Shown here piece by piece: positions 48,470 through 58,437 of a DNA stretch of 64,000 nucleotides. The translations under genes were made by a program, and so were the position numbers. Below the pieces are notes generated by a model. That model searched no databases. It was given only the letters and a program-made list of their open reading frames with translations, and had not been told where the DNA came from. Numbering within the stretch: the first letter of the stretch is position 1; each line of letters starts with the position of its first letter. Source of the DNA: Acheta domesticus (Eukaryota > Arthropoda > Insecta > Orthoptera > Gryllidae); contig JAHLJT010000631.1 in NCBI GenBank assembly GCA_031308135.1, forward strand, positions 144,192,734 through 144,256,733. Direction: 5' to 3'.

Positions 48470-49449
48470 TTTTATTCAACATTAAATATCTTTCGTTGAA
48501 CTTTAGTGGTGTGCGTTGATTTAGAAGATGCCTCGGCTAAGAGTGATATTTCACACCGCGTATCGGCTATCCGTTTCATAATTCTCTTCGTCCATGGCGG
48601 TACAGGACTGTTAACTCTGTTTTGCTGTCGGCCGTCGGTGTTCTTGGCTGGCCCCAGAATTCTCAGATACCAGATATTCAGTTGCATACATGATGTGATT
48701 GATATCAGTAATATCTAGATCTCTATTTGGGGTCTGTACCACCTCATTTAAGACAGGATTTGCTGTCTCTATCACTTTCTTAGCTTTGGTATTTTCGTTT
48801 ATTCTCCTCAACGGTACACGAGATTCAAATGGAAGTTGACAAACTCTATCTCGCGTCGGAGGAGATTGCGCATCATGTCCTTCTCGTGTAATTCATTGCC
48901 AGATGAATTTTCACCACTGACGTGTGTTTCATTGGAAAGAGATGAACCTTCAACAGGACCATCGCTTTCAAGTTCTAGATTTTCATCATGTGGGTAGTTA
49001 GATCGAAGAACATACTCCGCATTTCTCTGAATGTCAGCAAGTTGTTCTGCTATAAATTTTCCACTGCTGAGTATGTATCGACGTTGACTGGCAAGCTTCT
49101 TTGAGTCCAGGGTGTGTCTCATATCTGGGTTCCGCTCTCTCCATACTTTGAAAACTTCTATTCCTGAGCCCTGTCTTTTCGCTTTTGCATAGTAAAAGCA
49201 CCACATCACCTCCTTTAATTCATCCCGGGTCCATCTCTGACGATGGCTTTGAGCTACTGCCGGCCCTGGGTCCCTGGGACTAACATCCGTGGGATGGCCA
49301 GAAGTCGACAAGGTGACATTAGCTCGGTTTCGGAGCAGGTATGGTACATTGGTAGAACAAGGCACGTTAAGATTCATTGCATTTCTTGTTTTATCCATTT
49401 TGCTGATTGGCTTTAAATGAAGATTCACGGGACGCAAGTTGGAGTTCAT
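48470..49449 (-). pseudogene. R4/Dong-type ORF, N-terminal part
   Basis: 213 open codons start the protein (49449 to 48808). They include RQRWTRDELKEVMWCFYYAK, a Myb/SANT-like element, and VWRERNPDMRHTLDSKKLAS, both familiar in N-termini of this LINE lineage. Frameshifts follow, and homologous pieces continue as RDLDITDINHIMYATEYLV (about 48730) and VPPWTKRIMKRIADTRCEI (about 48600). The latter is the PPW..R+ block that precedes the RT. This part probably binds target DNA and RNA. An upstream in-frame Met near 49395 (MDKTRNAMNL) is an equally good start. Confidence 0.75.
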
Positions 49450-49717
49450 AGATCACCCTTAACCCTTGGGCTTTCCTGCCATCCGTTACTGCGAACCACA
49501 GTGTCCTCGGAGCATCCTCCTGCAGGGCCCAGCAAGGGGTCCCTCCGATCGCCAGTCGGCATTACTCAACCCCACGGGATTTTCACTGACTGCTGACGGC
49601 AGCCTCCTTCGCTGGCTAATGCAAGGTTCGGGCCTCCACTCTAATCAGTTCTCTCCTGTACCCTCTATGGGCCGACAACAAGAAGTCCAAAGGTTCATGA
49701 CCCTTCCCTCTCTACTT

Positions 49718-49896
49718 ACTTCACACTCTCCTCAAAATGGAGTACTTCTTCGTCGGACCCCTCACCTTCAACCTATTCAGCCAGGGAGGCCCTACCAGTA
49801 GCTAGGCTACCACTGACATAGCTCTCAGGCTCATGGGGGTACTCAAGCTCCACCACCAACTGCAAGGTCATGTACTCCCTAGGTGGAGTGTTGTCG

Positions 49897-49940
<44 letters not shown>

Positions 49941-49966
49941 GTTGTTGTTAGTGTGTGTCATGGCTT
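49718..49966 (-). mobile_element. 3' end of a second R4/Dong-type copy at an ATT tract
   Basis: The minus strand encodes EYPHEPESYVSGSLATGRAS and a stop at about 49773. This matches the C-terminus of the larger copy at 46035-45976 (EYPHEPERYVAGSLATCRAS). It is 5'-truncated at an (ATT)n tract (49900-49950) and its 3' side abuts the 5' end of the larger element, giving a head-to-tail pair. Confidence 0.8.
49900..49950. repeat. (TTA)n microsatellite
   Basis: About 14 TTA units followed by gttgttgtta, adjoining the truncated R4/Dong-type 3' fragment. Confidence 0.95.
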
Positions 49967-50034
49967 GTCGTGGGTCTGTGATGGTGGAAACAGTGATTTT
50001 ATCTCACAGCTTTTTGTTTTTGTTTTGAGCGCAA

Positions 50035-50275
50035 CGCCCTACCCCCGCGGACGTCCTCGCCGTCCACTGTCTCAAGAGAGCCGCCATCCAGGGCGGCCGG
50101 GGCGAGCAGCGTCCCCGTCGTTTAAGGCGTCGCGGCGCCCGCCACCTCGCAGCGCAGCGCTTATTTATGCGGGGCCGCGTGGGCGCGACGCGGATGAATA
50201 GCCGCCCGTCGGCGCTTTCATGGAGGCACGGCAGCGGAGGCGGCACGGCTGGGCGGGAGTGGAAACAAAGGCACT
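50035..50275. other. CpG-rich islet
   Basis: GC-rich block with many CpGs, containing ttatttatgcggggcc near 50160. Open frames on both strands (to 80-122 codons) lack domains and reflect composition. Confidence 0.5.
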
Positions 50276-51149
50276 GGCGGAGGAGAAGTTGGAGGTGGAG
50301 GCCAAGGTGGGAATCGCAGACTCAGCGACTGAAATGGAGGCGAACTAAATGGCTGAGGCAGACGCAGGTATGGAGTAGGCTAAAGGGAGGAGGGGACAGG
50401 GAAGAGATGAAGAATTGAAATATTTCAAAGTGGTGTATCTCCAAGAAATTCAATTCTTCTTGAAGGGGAATTATATCATTCAGTTTCAACTTTATTGATC
50501 CAGACGGCTGGTACTAAAAAAGGGGTTATCTTAAAAAAGGTTATGAAAACGTTTTCTTGGATATGTTATATGCACCCAGACACTAGTTAAAACCCCACGT
50601 TTTCGACCTCCCAGACCCTGTACTAACTTCGGGACGCCCGAAGAAAAGGTATTTTTCGGACTTGTTTCGATTTTTTGTCTAGAGCTCAACAATAAGACCC
50701 GTAGAAAAATGATTAAAGTCAATTTTATGGAAGATAAAATTCTCTATAACTTTCGTAAAAAAATTGGCTAGAAACTAATTAGCAAGCCAGCTACAGCTTA
50801 AAAGAAACGCTGTTTGTCATTCCAAAAAAACGTTTGCAAAATTACACATGTTTCTGATATATAATCATCCTATAATAAATATAACTATTTTATTATTATT
50901 ACATGTAATATTATTATTTATCTCACCGTCGCGGTCGGTATAAATATTGCCTAAAATATTAATGTACAAAATAATATGGATATATAAATGTTTTTTTTGT
51001 TCCAGCTTAACTCTTCAACGCGGGAACAATGTCATGTAAAAAAGTCGATATAAATTATTACCAGGGAATTACGTTGAGGAAAAAATATTTTGGGGTGAAA
51101 ACACCCCTACAAGAAAGGTTGGAAGGGACGGTGGTATATTTACAAGCAA
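50276..51149. other. Unassigned DNA
   Basis: The first 120 bp are G/A-rich with repeated ggagg motifs. The rest is AT-rich. No domain recognised. Confidence 0.5.
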
Positions 51150-51190
51150 AATTATGCAATGCACATGCCGTGCATGTGCATTACATAATT
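51150..51190. repeat. 41-bp near-perfect palindrome
   Basis: Arms AATTATGCAATGCACATGC and GCATGTGCATTACATAATT around a CGT loop. 18 of 19 positions pair. Much longer than expected by chance. Confidence 0.95.
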
Positions 51191-51708
51191 ACTGATGCCT
51201 TCGTTCTATATGCTCATTTGTACCACTTTTCTTTGTCACTGTTTATATCAGTTTTATTGAAGTAGTTTTTAGCGTTATACTAGTTTGTAGGTCATTCATT
51301 GTGGTTTCTTTTTTACATAATACTTATATTGTACTTCCTTTGTGGTAACTTTTTGCATTTTATTGCTGCCCTAACGTTCGTTTGTAGCCTGTATATTATT
51401 GTCGTACATCATCGCAATGTTTAGTGTTATAACGTAACCTTCGCCGAGGGAACAATATTTTAAATACCTTAAGAATTTGCTAAAATGTCGGATTGTCATG
51501 AAAAATAAAAAAAAATAAAAATCCATTTTAAAAAACCTTTTAACTCTTACCGTAAATATTGGAGCAATTTACTATTAACAGTGCTTGTTAGAAAGGTTAG
51601 TAATATTAGAATGGTTAGTAATAAAGCTTGTAATAAAGGCAGTAAATACTGCAATATACTCCTCTATTAGGGATAGAGGTTGATTTGGCCTTGGAGCGGA
51701 CTCTTCAT
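51191..51708. other. AT-rich unassigned DNA
   Basis: No feature seen. Confidence 0.5.
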
Positions 51709-51828
51709 TGGAAGATCTTTATGAAATCCCTTGCCTCTACTTTAACTAATATAGTAGCAAAGAAGTTAGAGGAATCAATGGCCTTCAGTGAAAGTCTGAT
51801 TTTATCTTATCAGAAAAAAAATTGAAGA
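51709..51828 (+). pseudogene. Fragment of a LINE ORF1 protein
   Basis: The codons from 51718 give FMKSLASTLTNIVAKKLEES, then MAFSESLILSYQKK and a stop. This matches FLDSLASVLTGMVATKLEES MRFNTDLI of the ORF1 at 37.3 kb over about 30 residues without gaps. It is the segment just before the coiled coil. No further homology is visible on either side, so it is an isolated scrap of the same LINE lineage in opposite orientation. Confidence 0.6.
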
Positions 51829-51939
51829 CCATTACTTTCCTTTACTTTCTGAGTCTCTGGCCAAAGCGGGAAAACAGCTCTTTCCAGCCAACCTATCTTT
51901 CGGCGGCGCTCTAGTTTTACTTTAGCAGGCTTGAAAACA

Positions 51940-53385
51940 ACTATTGTAAACAAATAATTGGCATTGTTAGAAGATTAACACTTATATATTGTGATGGTTC
52001 ACACATTTAAATATAATATAAGGATTATAAGAGCGCGCACGACAGCAAGGAGCGCGCGAACACAAGGGTTTGTGTGGTTACGACGGACCGACGTCAGCGC
52101 GGGCGATAGATTTACAACCGGAGTAACAAAGGCGGAGAGGGGAGCGGTACTTGGCAATAGTAGCCTCTTGAGATGTGTACTTGAGTAGGAATTGAAGGCT
52201 AAAACCGACACGCTCGTCGCCAATTTCTCTAATCGCGCGGATAAGCGTAACGAGCCAAGCGAGCGGGTACCAATAGCTCGATCAGTCTTGGAAGAATCCG
52301 AAGTCTTGGAAGAACAGCGACTCCGGAATGTGATTGCCCCTACGGGAGATTGTCACTTCTCCACTTGCGTGCGTTCCAGCTACTGGAAACTCACCGCGAA
52401 GTGGTGTGACCTAAATCCTTTCAACCAATAGGGAAACTCGAGGCAAGGGCAAAATTAAAACAGTAGAATCATTGGATACATACCAATTAGGGCGGAGTTT
52501 CGCCGAGTAAAAGGTGGGGAAAAGACGGCTTCGTGGTGTTAGGAGCGGAGAAAAAGGAGAGAATCCATCAGACCGCGATAGAGCTGAGATCGTGAAGGAA
52601 ACCGATCAGACCGAGAGAGAGAGAAGATCGCGAGGAGAACCGATCAGACCGAGAGAATAGATCAGGCCGCGACAACGTGAGATCAGAACAAGTGCATTTG
52701 CTCACTGATTTAAGCAGTAATTACTACGTCACGCTGAGAGCAACAATATTAGGTGTCATAAAATTAAAAGTTACGTGAGACTGTCGACGGCGCTGAGGAC
52801 GGTTCCTGACCAGAGGGCGACGACCTTGTGCGAGCGGACCTCCCATTGTAACGTAGTAGTTATGATGGGTTGCAAGGGTTATGATGTTCTGCCTAGCAAC
52901 AGGAGTTGTTGCTAAAAAAAATAAATGGTCAGAAGGCTTTGAGAGGTCGAAGTGAAATGACCTGAAAAGATTCTCGTGTCCACAAGGAAGTTCTTGAAAT
53001 ATTTCTATCAGTGCAAATGGTGTTAGAAGTTTGCAGATTTTGATAATAATAAATCAAATTGTTGTTTTTGATAAGAAGCAATTATTCCATAAGAGTCGGC
53101 TGGTGCACGACTAACTTGGCGTCGCTGACGATTGCGACGGAGCTCATCTAACTTGGCGTCGTTGACGATTGCGACGCTACACCATCGATGAGCTTAGCAG
53201 CGAGGGACGGCCGAGAGGGCAGCGCTCTCCATTCGTCCTCTGTGCTGTCGTGGACGAGGTGGCACAGGTACCGCGAGCCTGTCATTAGTGAAACCAACTG
53301 AAGGGTACGTTTTCTCAAAGACATTCATCGTAAATCTATCCTGACGAGAGTCAAGAAGAGTAGAAACTATAATTTTTTACATTTT
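51940..53385 (+). mobile_element. LTR-retrotransposon-like remnant
   Basis: GC-richer stretch with charged, open but non-homologous frames near 52000-52430 and repeated cgatcagaccgagaga-type phrases (52560-52680). An AATAAA lies near 52919. A primer-binding-site-like ttggcgtcg is present twice at about 53115 and 53152. HINE copy l cuts it at about 53386. No gag or pol motif is readable and the LTR borders are not defined, so this call is tentative. Confidence 0.3.
53111..53176 (+). repeat. 37-bp-period duplication of a TTGGCGTCG block
   Basis: A 29-bp segment (ctaacttggcgtcg then tgacgattgcgacg) occurs at 53111 and 53148 with one difference. Confidence 0.9.
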
Positions 53386-54180
53386 CGCCTTACGAATACT
53401 TCGTAAGAAGAGAAAGTTATGTAATCATGCGCCGGAAAACGGGGAATTTTCGCCAGAAAAACTCTTATAGCAGGGGTCTGGTAACGAAAAAGTGGATAAA
53501 ACCTGTTGCTAAATTTAGAAAAAAAATCCTCTGTCTCGTGGTGTCGTCAAAATTCATGATTTGTTGCTTCTTAATACTGCCAAATCGATTGACGGCAAAA
53601 CGTCCGTCTGTCCGTCTGTACGTCTGTCCGTCTGTACGTCGGTCCGTCTGTACGCCTGTCTGTCTTTCCGTCTGTCCGTCTGTGGTCAACGCTAGCGCCT
53701 AAACCGTTCGGCCGATTTTCTTCAAAATTGATATTCCCCGATCGTTTTTACTCGTCTCAAGGCCTCTGGAATTTGAAACCAATATTTTAGTATTTGAGGG
53801 TACTTTACATGAAGCCCATTTTGAGATTTTCAAAGTTAAAAGAAAATGGCTCCAAATTTTTTTATTATATTTGGTTGTTGAATAGTGCGAAGAACGTTGA
53901 ACGGAATGACGTAGGTATCATTTTCGTTGATAGGCCCAATTTTTCGAAAATTGCAAAAAACTGTTCAAAAACTGCAAAATTGAAGATAGACATTTTTGCC
54001 TCAGACAAAGTCGGTTGCACAAAATTAGCACTTCAAATAAGGTCATGTACACTTTTTCGGTAAAACGAGTAGTTTTTCCGTAAATTGCGATTCAAATTTA
54101 CAGAAAAAAATTTTCTCAAAAACCGCTCCAAATTTTTTCTTAAAATTTTTTGCACGTGTGTAATAAGGGACGATAAATAT
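53386..54180 (+). mobile_element. HINE-like repeat, copy l (5' half)
   Basis: Degraded 5' terminus (ttacgaatacttcgtaag), then gaaagttatgtaatcatgcg, the ctcgtggtgt block, a (GTCY)n array (53598-53690), the core (gatattccccgatcg) and one to two modules to about 54165. The rest of the modules and the 3' end are absent, and element m starts directly after. Confidence 0.85.
53598..53690. repeat. (GTCY)n microsatellite
   Basis: About 90 bp of gtctgtccgtctgtacg-type repeat in the fixed position of HINE copy l. Imperfect, with interspersed gtac variants. Confidence 0.93.
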
Positions 54181-54189
54181 ATAAATAAA

Positions 54190-54753
54190 CTAGTGGTGCT
54201 ATAGAATGGCACATACTTTCTCGCAGTAGTTATTTTTCAAACGCCGATCAGCGGATAAATTATTTGGAGTAAGCCGTTCACCTCTGCCTTTCTTGGTCAT
54301 GTTTGAAAGACATATTTTTCGCATGTTGACAATTACCGGCTCCTAATGATAAAACCGGTACAATTACGTTTTGACTAAAATATAAGTAATTGCGATAAAT
54401 GTACTGGAAATGTCTGTATATATTTGTTCCAATTTTTAACTTTCAACAATTTTTTACTTCTCTTCTTGGATTTGTAAAGTGTATGTACCATCGTATCAAT
54501 TGTTTCTTTATCATGCATTTACCATTTTATAGGTCGGTTCTATTCTTTCATGGCTCTGTTTTAAACAGGTGGTGTTGGTGTGGCGTAGTGGTATAAGTGC
54601 CGGTTCGTTGACTTTGAGTATCGGATGTCGGGTGTCGGTACGGGAAACGTTTGCTGGTATAATACACTTTTGCTGGTTTATGAAGTAGTGGAATAGCAAT
54701 ATGGATCATATAGAAGCAGAGCGAGAAAGTATGTGCGTTGGAAGCACCACTAG
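54190..54753. mobile_element. 564-bp inverted-ended element sharing the HINE 3' end
   Basis: Both ends carry the family's 3' terminal motif facing outward: CTAGTGGTGCTATAGAATGG at 54190 and GGAAGCACCACTAG at 54753, plus matching inner GCACATACTTTCTCGC / GCGAGAAAGTATGTGC. The outer bases are A and T respectively. The interior shows no HINE modules or microsatellite. It could be a separate inverted-repeat family or a fusion of two 3' ends. Confidence 0.75.
54585..54625 (+). other. tRNA-like Pol III A-box inside element m
   Basis: tgtggcgtagtggtataagt resembles the start of a tRNA, including a TGGCGTAGTGG A-box candidate. No matching B-box or cloverleaf could be completed, so it is at most a SINE-head relic. 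Confidence 0.25.
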
Positions 54754-55104
54754 TTTAGATGGTAGTAATAGTTCTTATAATTATGTGCATTGCGAATTTC
54801 GGCTCAACCTTGCATCAAAATTCAATTTCATTTAGTAAATGACCTTTCAGTAGTTTGAATCACTTTTTAATTTAGTAATTATCACCATTAAAAACAGTCA
54901 AATATCTCCTAAATTAATAAATTTGGTAGATACGAGTTAAATTAATATTAAGAAACCATCGCGTCTGGGAATTTTTACTAAATGTACAAGTAATTTGACA
55001 AGATATTCGGGGGGAAAAGTAACGTGATTCATGTAGTTGAATAAGACTGGGAGCAAACTATATGCTCACGGAAACAATGCTGCCTTGCAAACTTGGTAAT
55101 TTTT
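54754..55104. other. AT-rich DNA
   Basis: Contains TTTAGTAA motifs like those at 27346-27720. No other feature. Confidence 0.5.
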
Positions 55105-56501
55105 ACTTTCCCTTATACGTACGTATATACGGATGCTGCGAGTTACGTAATGCTGCGCGAAAAAAATGGCGAATGTTTGGCAGAAAAAAAAATCGTTGCT
55201 GATAGTGAAAAAGTGGATAAATCCAGTTGTTAAATTAAGAAAAAAATCTAACACGTGGTGTAACCAGAATCCCTCTTTTCTAAGTCCTTTCCTGTCCGTC
55301 CGTCCATCTGACCGGTGTATGTGAACAACATTAGCGCCTCAACTATACATACGAGTTTTTCCAAATTGAAGAAACCCCTGTCGTTCTGGCTTGGGTCGAA
55401 GCTCTGAGAGTTTGGAAAACATTCATTATTTTTTTTATTTGAAGTTAAGTAAGTTTCTATGAATTGTTATGTTTGTTATGTAAGTTTCTGTTAATGTTAT
55501 TTTTTTTTACTTGAAATAAAGTACTTTATATGAAGCCCCCCGGTCATTTTGAGAATTTTCTCCAAATTTTTTCTTCAAATTTCTTGTAAGAATAGAGTAA
55601 AATATACTGATTAAGGTGGCATAGGTCCAATTTTAACGGTTAACTCTGAATAATCGAAAATTGCAAAAGTTTGCATTTTATTCGGCGTCTTCCTCCGACT
55701 ACAAAATTATAGCTAGAGATTTTTTCTTCAAATAAAATTTGTTCTTGATAGTGAGTTCTTTTTTTACGGTCATGTATATTTTTTGAAGCGTTTAGTAGTT
55801 TTCGCGCAATATATCGTGCAATATGTACCTTTAAAAAAATACAAAAACAAGATTTTCTCAAAAACGGCTCAAATTTTTTTCTTTATACTTTCGGTAAGGA
55901 TAGTGTTAAATGAACTACGTGAGATTACAGAAACGCCATATTGTTCTTTTCTTTTGTTTCTTCAAAAATTACACAAATGTAATTTTTTGAAAGATCTCTC
56001 ACACCGTTAGTATGCACATTTCCATCAATTTGTAAACACTATTGTATTTGTGAGTGAACGTGCTTCAAATAACTTCAAAGTAAATTGTTCGACAATCGAA
56101 AAGTTTTCTGTGAAAAATAGTTTCAAATTTCGCGTTTTAACTGAGGCTTAAACGATATTTTCTTAAAAACTGCTCCAAAATTTTCAAAGAAAATTGCTAT
56201 TTAGGACGAGGTTTTTGTGTTCTTTAATATTCTAAAATTAATATTACCATTCTACTGTTAGGAAACAGAATATTTAAGAAAATGTCAAAAAAATGTATTA
56301 TGGGCGGCGATAGATGGCAGCTGGCAAGAGTGGCAATTCCGAATAATTAGCCCAGACCTACGTCTCGTCATACGGCTCGTCATACGCAGTTTTTAACTGT
56401 TTTTGACGTAAATAAATAAATACAAATAAATAAATATATAAAAACCTAAGGAAATAGAAAACAAATACGGGAAAGTCTGTGCCATTCTGTTGCACCACTA
56501 G
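55105..56501 (+). mobile_element. HINE-like repeat, copy n: full-length reference copy
   Basis: 5' terminus ACTTTCCCTTATACGTACG at 55105, preceded by TTTT. Then come the gttacgtaatgctgcgcg segment, ctaacacgtggtgtaacc, a short (GTCY)n (55283-55320), a degenerate core and modules. The inner inverse 12-mer is aatacgggaaagt, followed by a short GTGC/GCAC stem and the 3' end GCACCACTAG at 56501, followed by TT. Total 1397 bp including a small (AAAT)n-tailed insertion at about 56380-56445. One middle module is missing compared with copy d2. Confidence 0.9.
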
Positions 56502-58433
56502 TTTCTTATTTGATTTATGTGTATTGTATCCATTGGTTGATAGAATATATGCACAAAATATATTTGATTTATGTGTCTTGGTTATCCTTTCTCATGCCAA
56601 AAGATCCTGCTACCCTGAGTTTAATATAAAGCTCGCATTGAGCATTTATCTGCGTCGCCTCACTAGGTGCTTTGTGGCTATCCTTGGGCGGGGGGGGGGT
56701 GTTACAATATATTTTGACCTTGAATATTCCACTAATATATATTCCTCAATGAATAATATTGAGATATACCTTGACAAAGTTCTTTTGGAAACTATCATAC
56801 ATCTACTACATTACAGTGTAATAATCCCCCACCCACGCATTTATGGAGGAAGATTATTAACTAATTTAGTCCTGTTCTTCTAACTTCGCGGGATGCGGGA
56901 AGGAGCAGGTCTTGCAATCATGGATTGCCAAGAAACACATTATTCATTCTGCTGGTAACATTATAATAACAATTGAAGTTACACGGCCAACGCGCGGCCC
57001 GCCTCGCAATAAAAAAACAACTACAAAAAGTGCGTATCGCTGACGCAAGAGTTCATCACACCCTTTTTGAGATCGTCCTCAGGTGGCAGGTAAGCGAACG
57101 CCCTTTCGCCCTGGCCTGGACTGTTGGTGGCCGCACAAAGGGGGCGGCGGCGGCGGCGGCTGTGGCGGGGGCGGCGGCGGCTACGGCAGCGCGGGGTACG
57201 CCGGCGGCAGGCCACGTTGACGCGGGCGGATGTGACCGTCGATAGTTTGTTTTGTGAATCTGCTAAGCTCGGGCACTGCTGGCGAGTGGCATCCACGCAA
57301 CCATCCGTTACCATATAACTCCGCCAGACTTGAAGTGTGGAGAGCGTACCATTACTGCTTGCTCCAATACATAAGATGTTAAAATCGAGCGCAAGTCTAG
57401 CACTTCGCGATATGCAGCAGATGCCGCGCTCTACTTCAAGAGCCGGAGAGGCCGTTTTGAAGTTAACTCGTCAGAAAAATTTCGGAATCTGTTATTTGCC
57501 TACAAATACGCTCACCACCAAACTTCTGTCTCCCACCATCCCCCTGTGAGGTTATCCTCTGATTCGTTATTTTAAAGGAAAGGTGTGGGAGTGAGACCTC
57601 GCTTTGGCCAATAGAATTATCGGCGCATGTCCTGTTGGAAATAACATTTGGGGGTGTGATAATTCCAAGAATAAGTTTCCCTTGATGTATTTCTGGGAAG
57701 AGCAAATCTGCAACGTCCGGCCCCGGCTGCGCTAAGAGACCTAATCCGTCGATGGGCGCTACCCTTTTGAACGTAGTGAAAGGACTTAGACGGTGATAAA
57801 GAAATCTCTAGTGGGCGCGGTCGCCGGGACGGCGCGGGCGCGGTCGCGGGCGCCGGTGGCGGTAGCGGCAAAGTGCGGCTCTTCCACGGGAACACGTATA
57901 CACGTTTTATATGATGGGAATCGATGTACTGTTACAACAGCTAGATATTTCTTTCTCAATACAATTTCCTGGATATATATCATCGATATACTTAAATTAT
58001 ATCTATCAATACTGTACTATACTATGATAAACTTAAAACATTTGATTTACACTTTTTTAAAAAATATTAGTAGTTTCACCTTATTTTGAATGATACCGTT
58101 TGATGGTTTTTCAAGTGATGACTAAATAGTAATGGGATGGCTGTTTCAATATTTTAATATTACGTAACCAATACCAACAATAGGAAGTTGATGAGGAAGA
58201 TGAAAAAGATGAAGATGAGTAAGTTTGAGCTGCCGCAGCACCACTAGTTTCTATTTCTCACTGGCAGCATTTCTATCTGACAGTTTGTTTGCACATACGT
58301 TATAAAGTCTCCGCACTTTTGTATTTATATAAGAAACCAGTCACGATCAAACAATGAATTTGGGAGTTCCTGGAAACGTTTCTTACATCTGTAACTGTGT
58401 TGCAAACATGGTTAAAATATTACCAAAAAATCG
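56502..58433. other. Unassigned DNA with two CpG-rich islets
   Basis: Islets at 57115-57245 (GGC-repeat-rich) and 57805-57890 (gcgggcgcggtcgcggg). A 134-codon plus frame at 56479-56883 begins inside the HINE 3' end and shows no domain. A G10 run is at 56690. Nothing else recognised. Confidence 0.5.
58231..58246 (+). repeat. Isolated HINE-type 3' terminal motif
   Basis: GCAGCACCACTAG ends at 58246, followed by TTT, as in the other 3' ends. No inner 12-mer or module precedes it; instead a gatgaagatga-rich stretch does. It may be a different subfamily or a coincidence. Confidence 0.35.
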
Positions 58434-58437
58434 TTAA

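Larger units (their letters stand above)
45740..49717 (-). mobile_element. R4/Dong-type LINE, nearly full length, inactive
   Basis: About 4 kb on the minus strand: 5' end near 49717, a single ORF (49449 to 45976), and a 3' UTR toward 45740. The one ORF has an N-terminal DNA-binding-like region, RT, and a C-terminal restriction-like endonuclease, which is the R2/R4 arrangement. Dong elements are known to insert in TAA repeats. A TAA/ATT tract and a second 3' end lie directly upstream of the 5' end. Confidence 0.85.
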
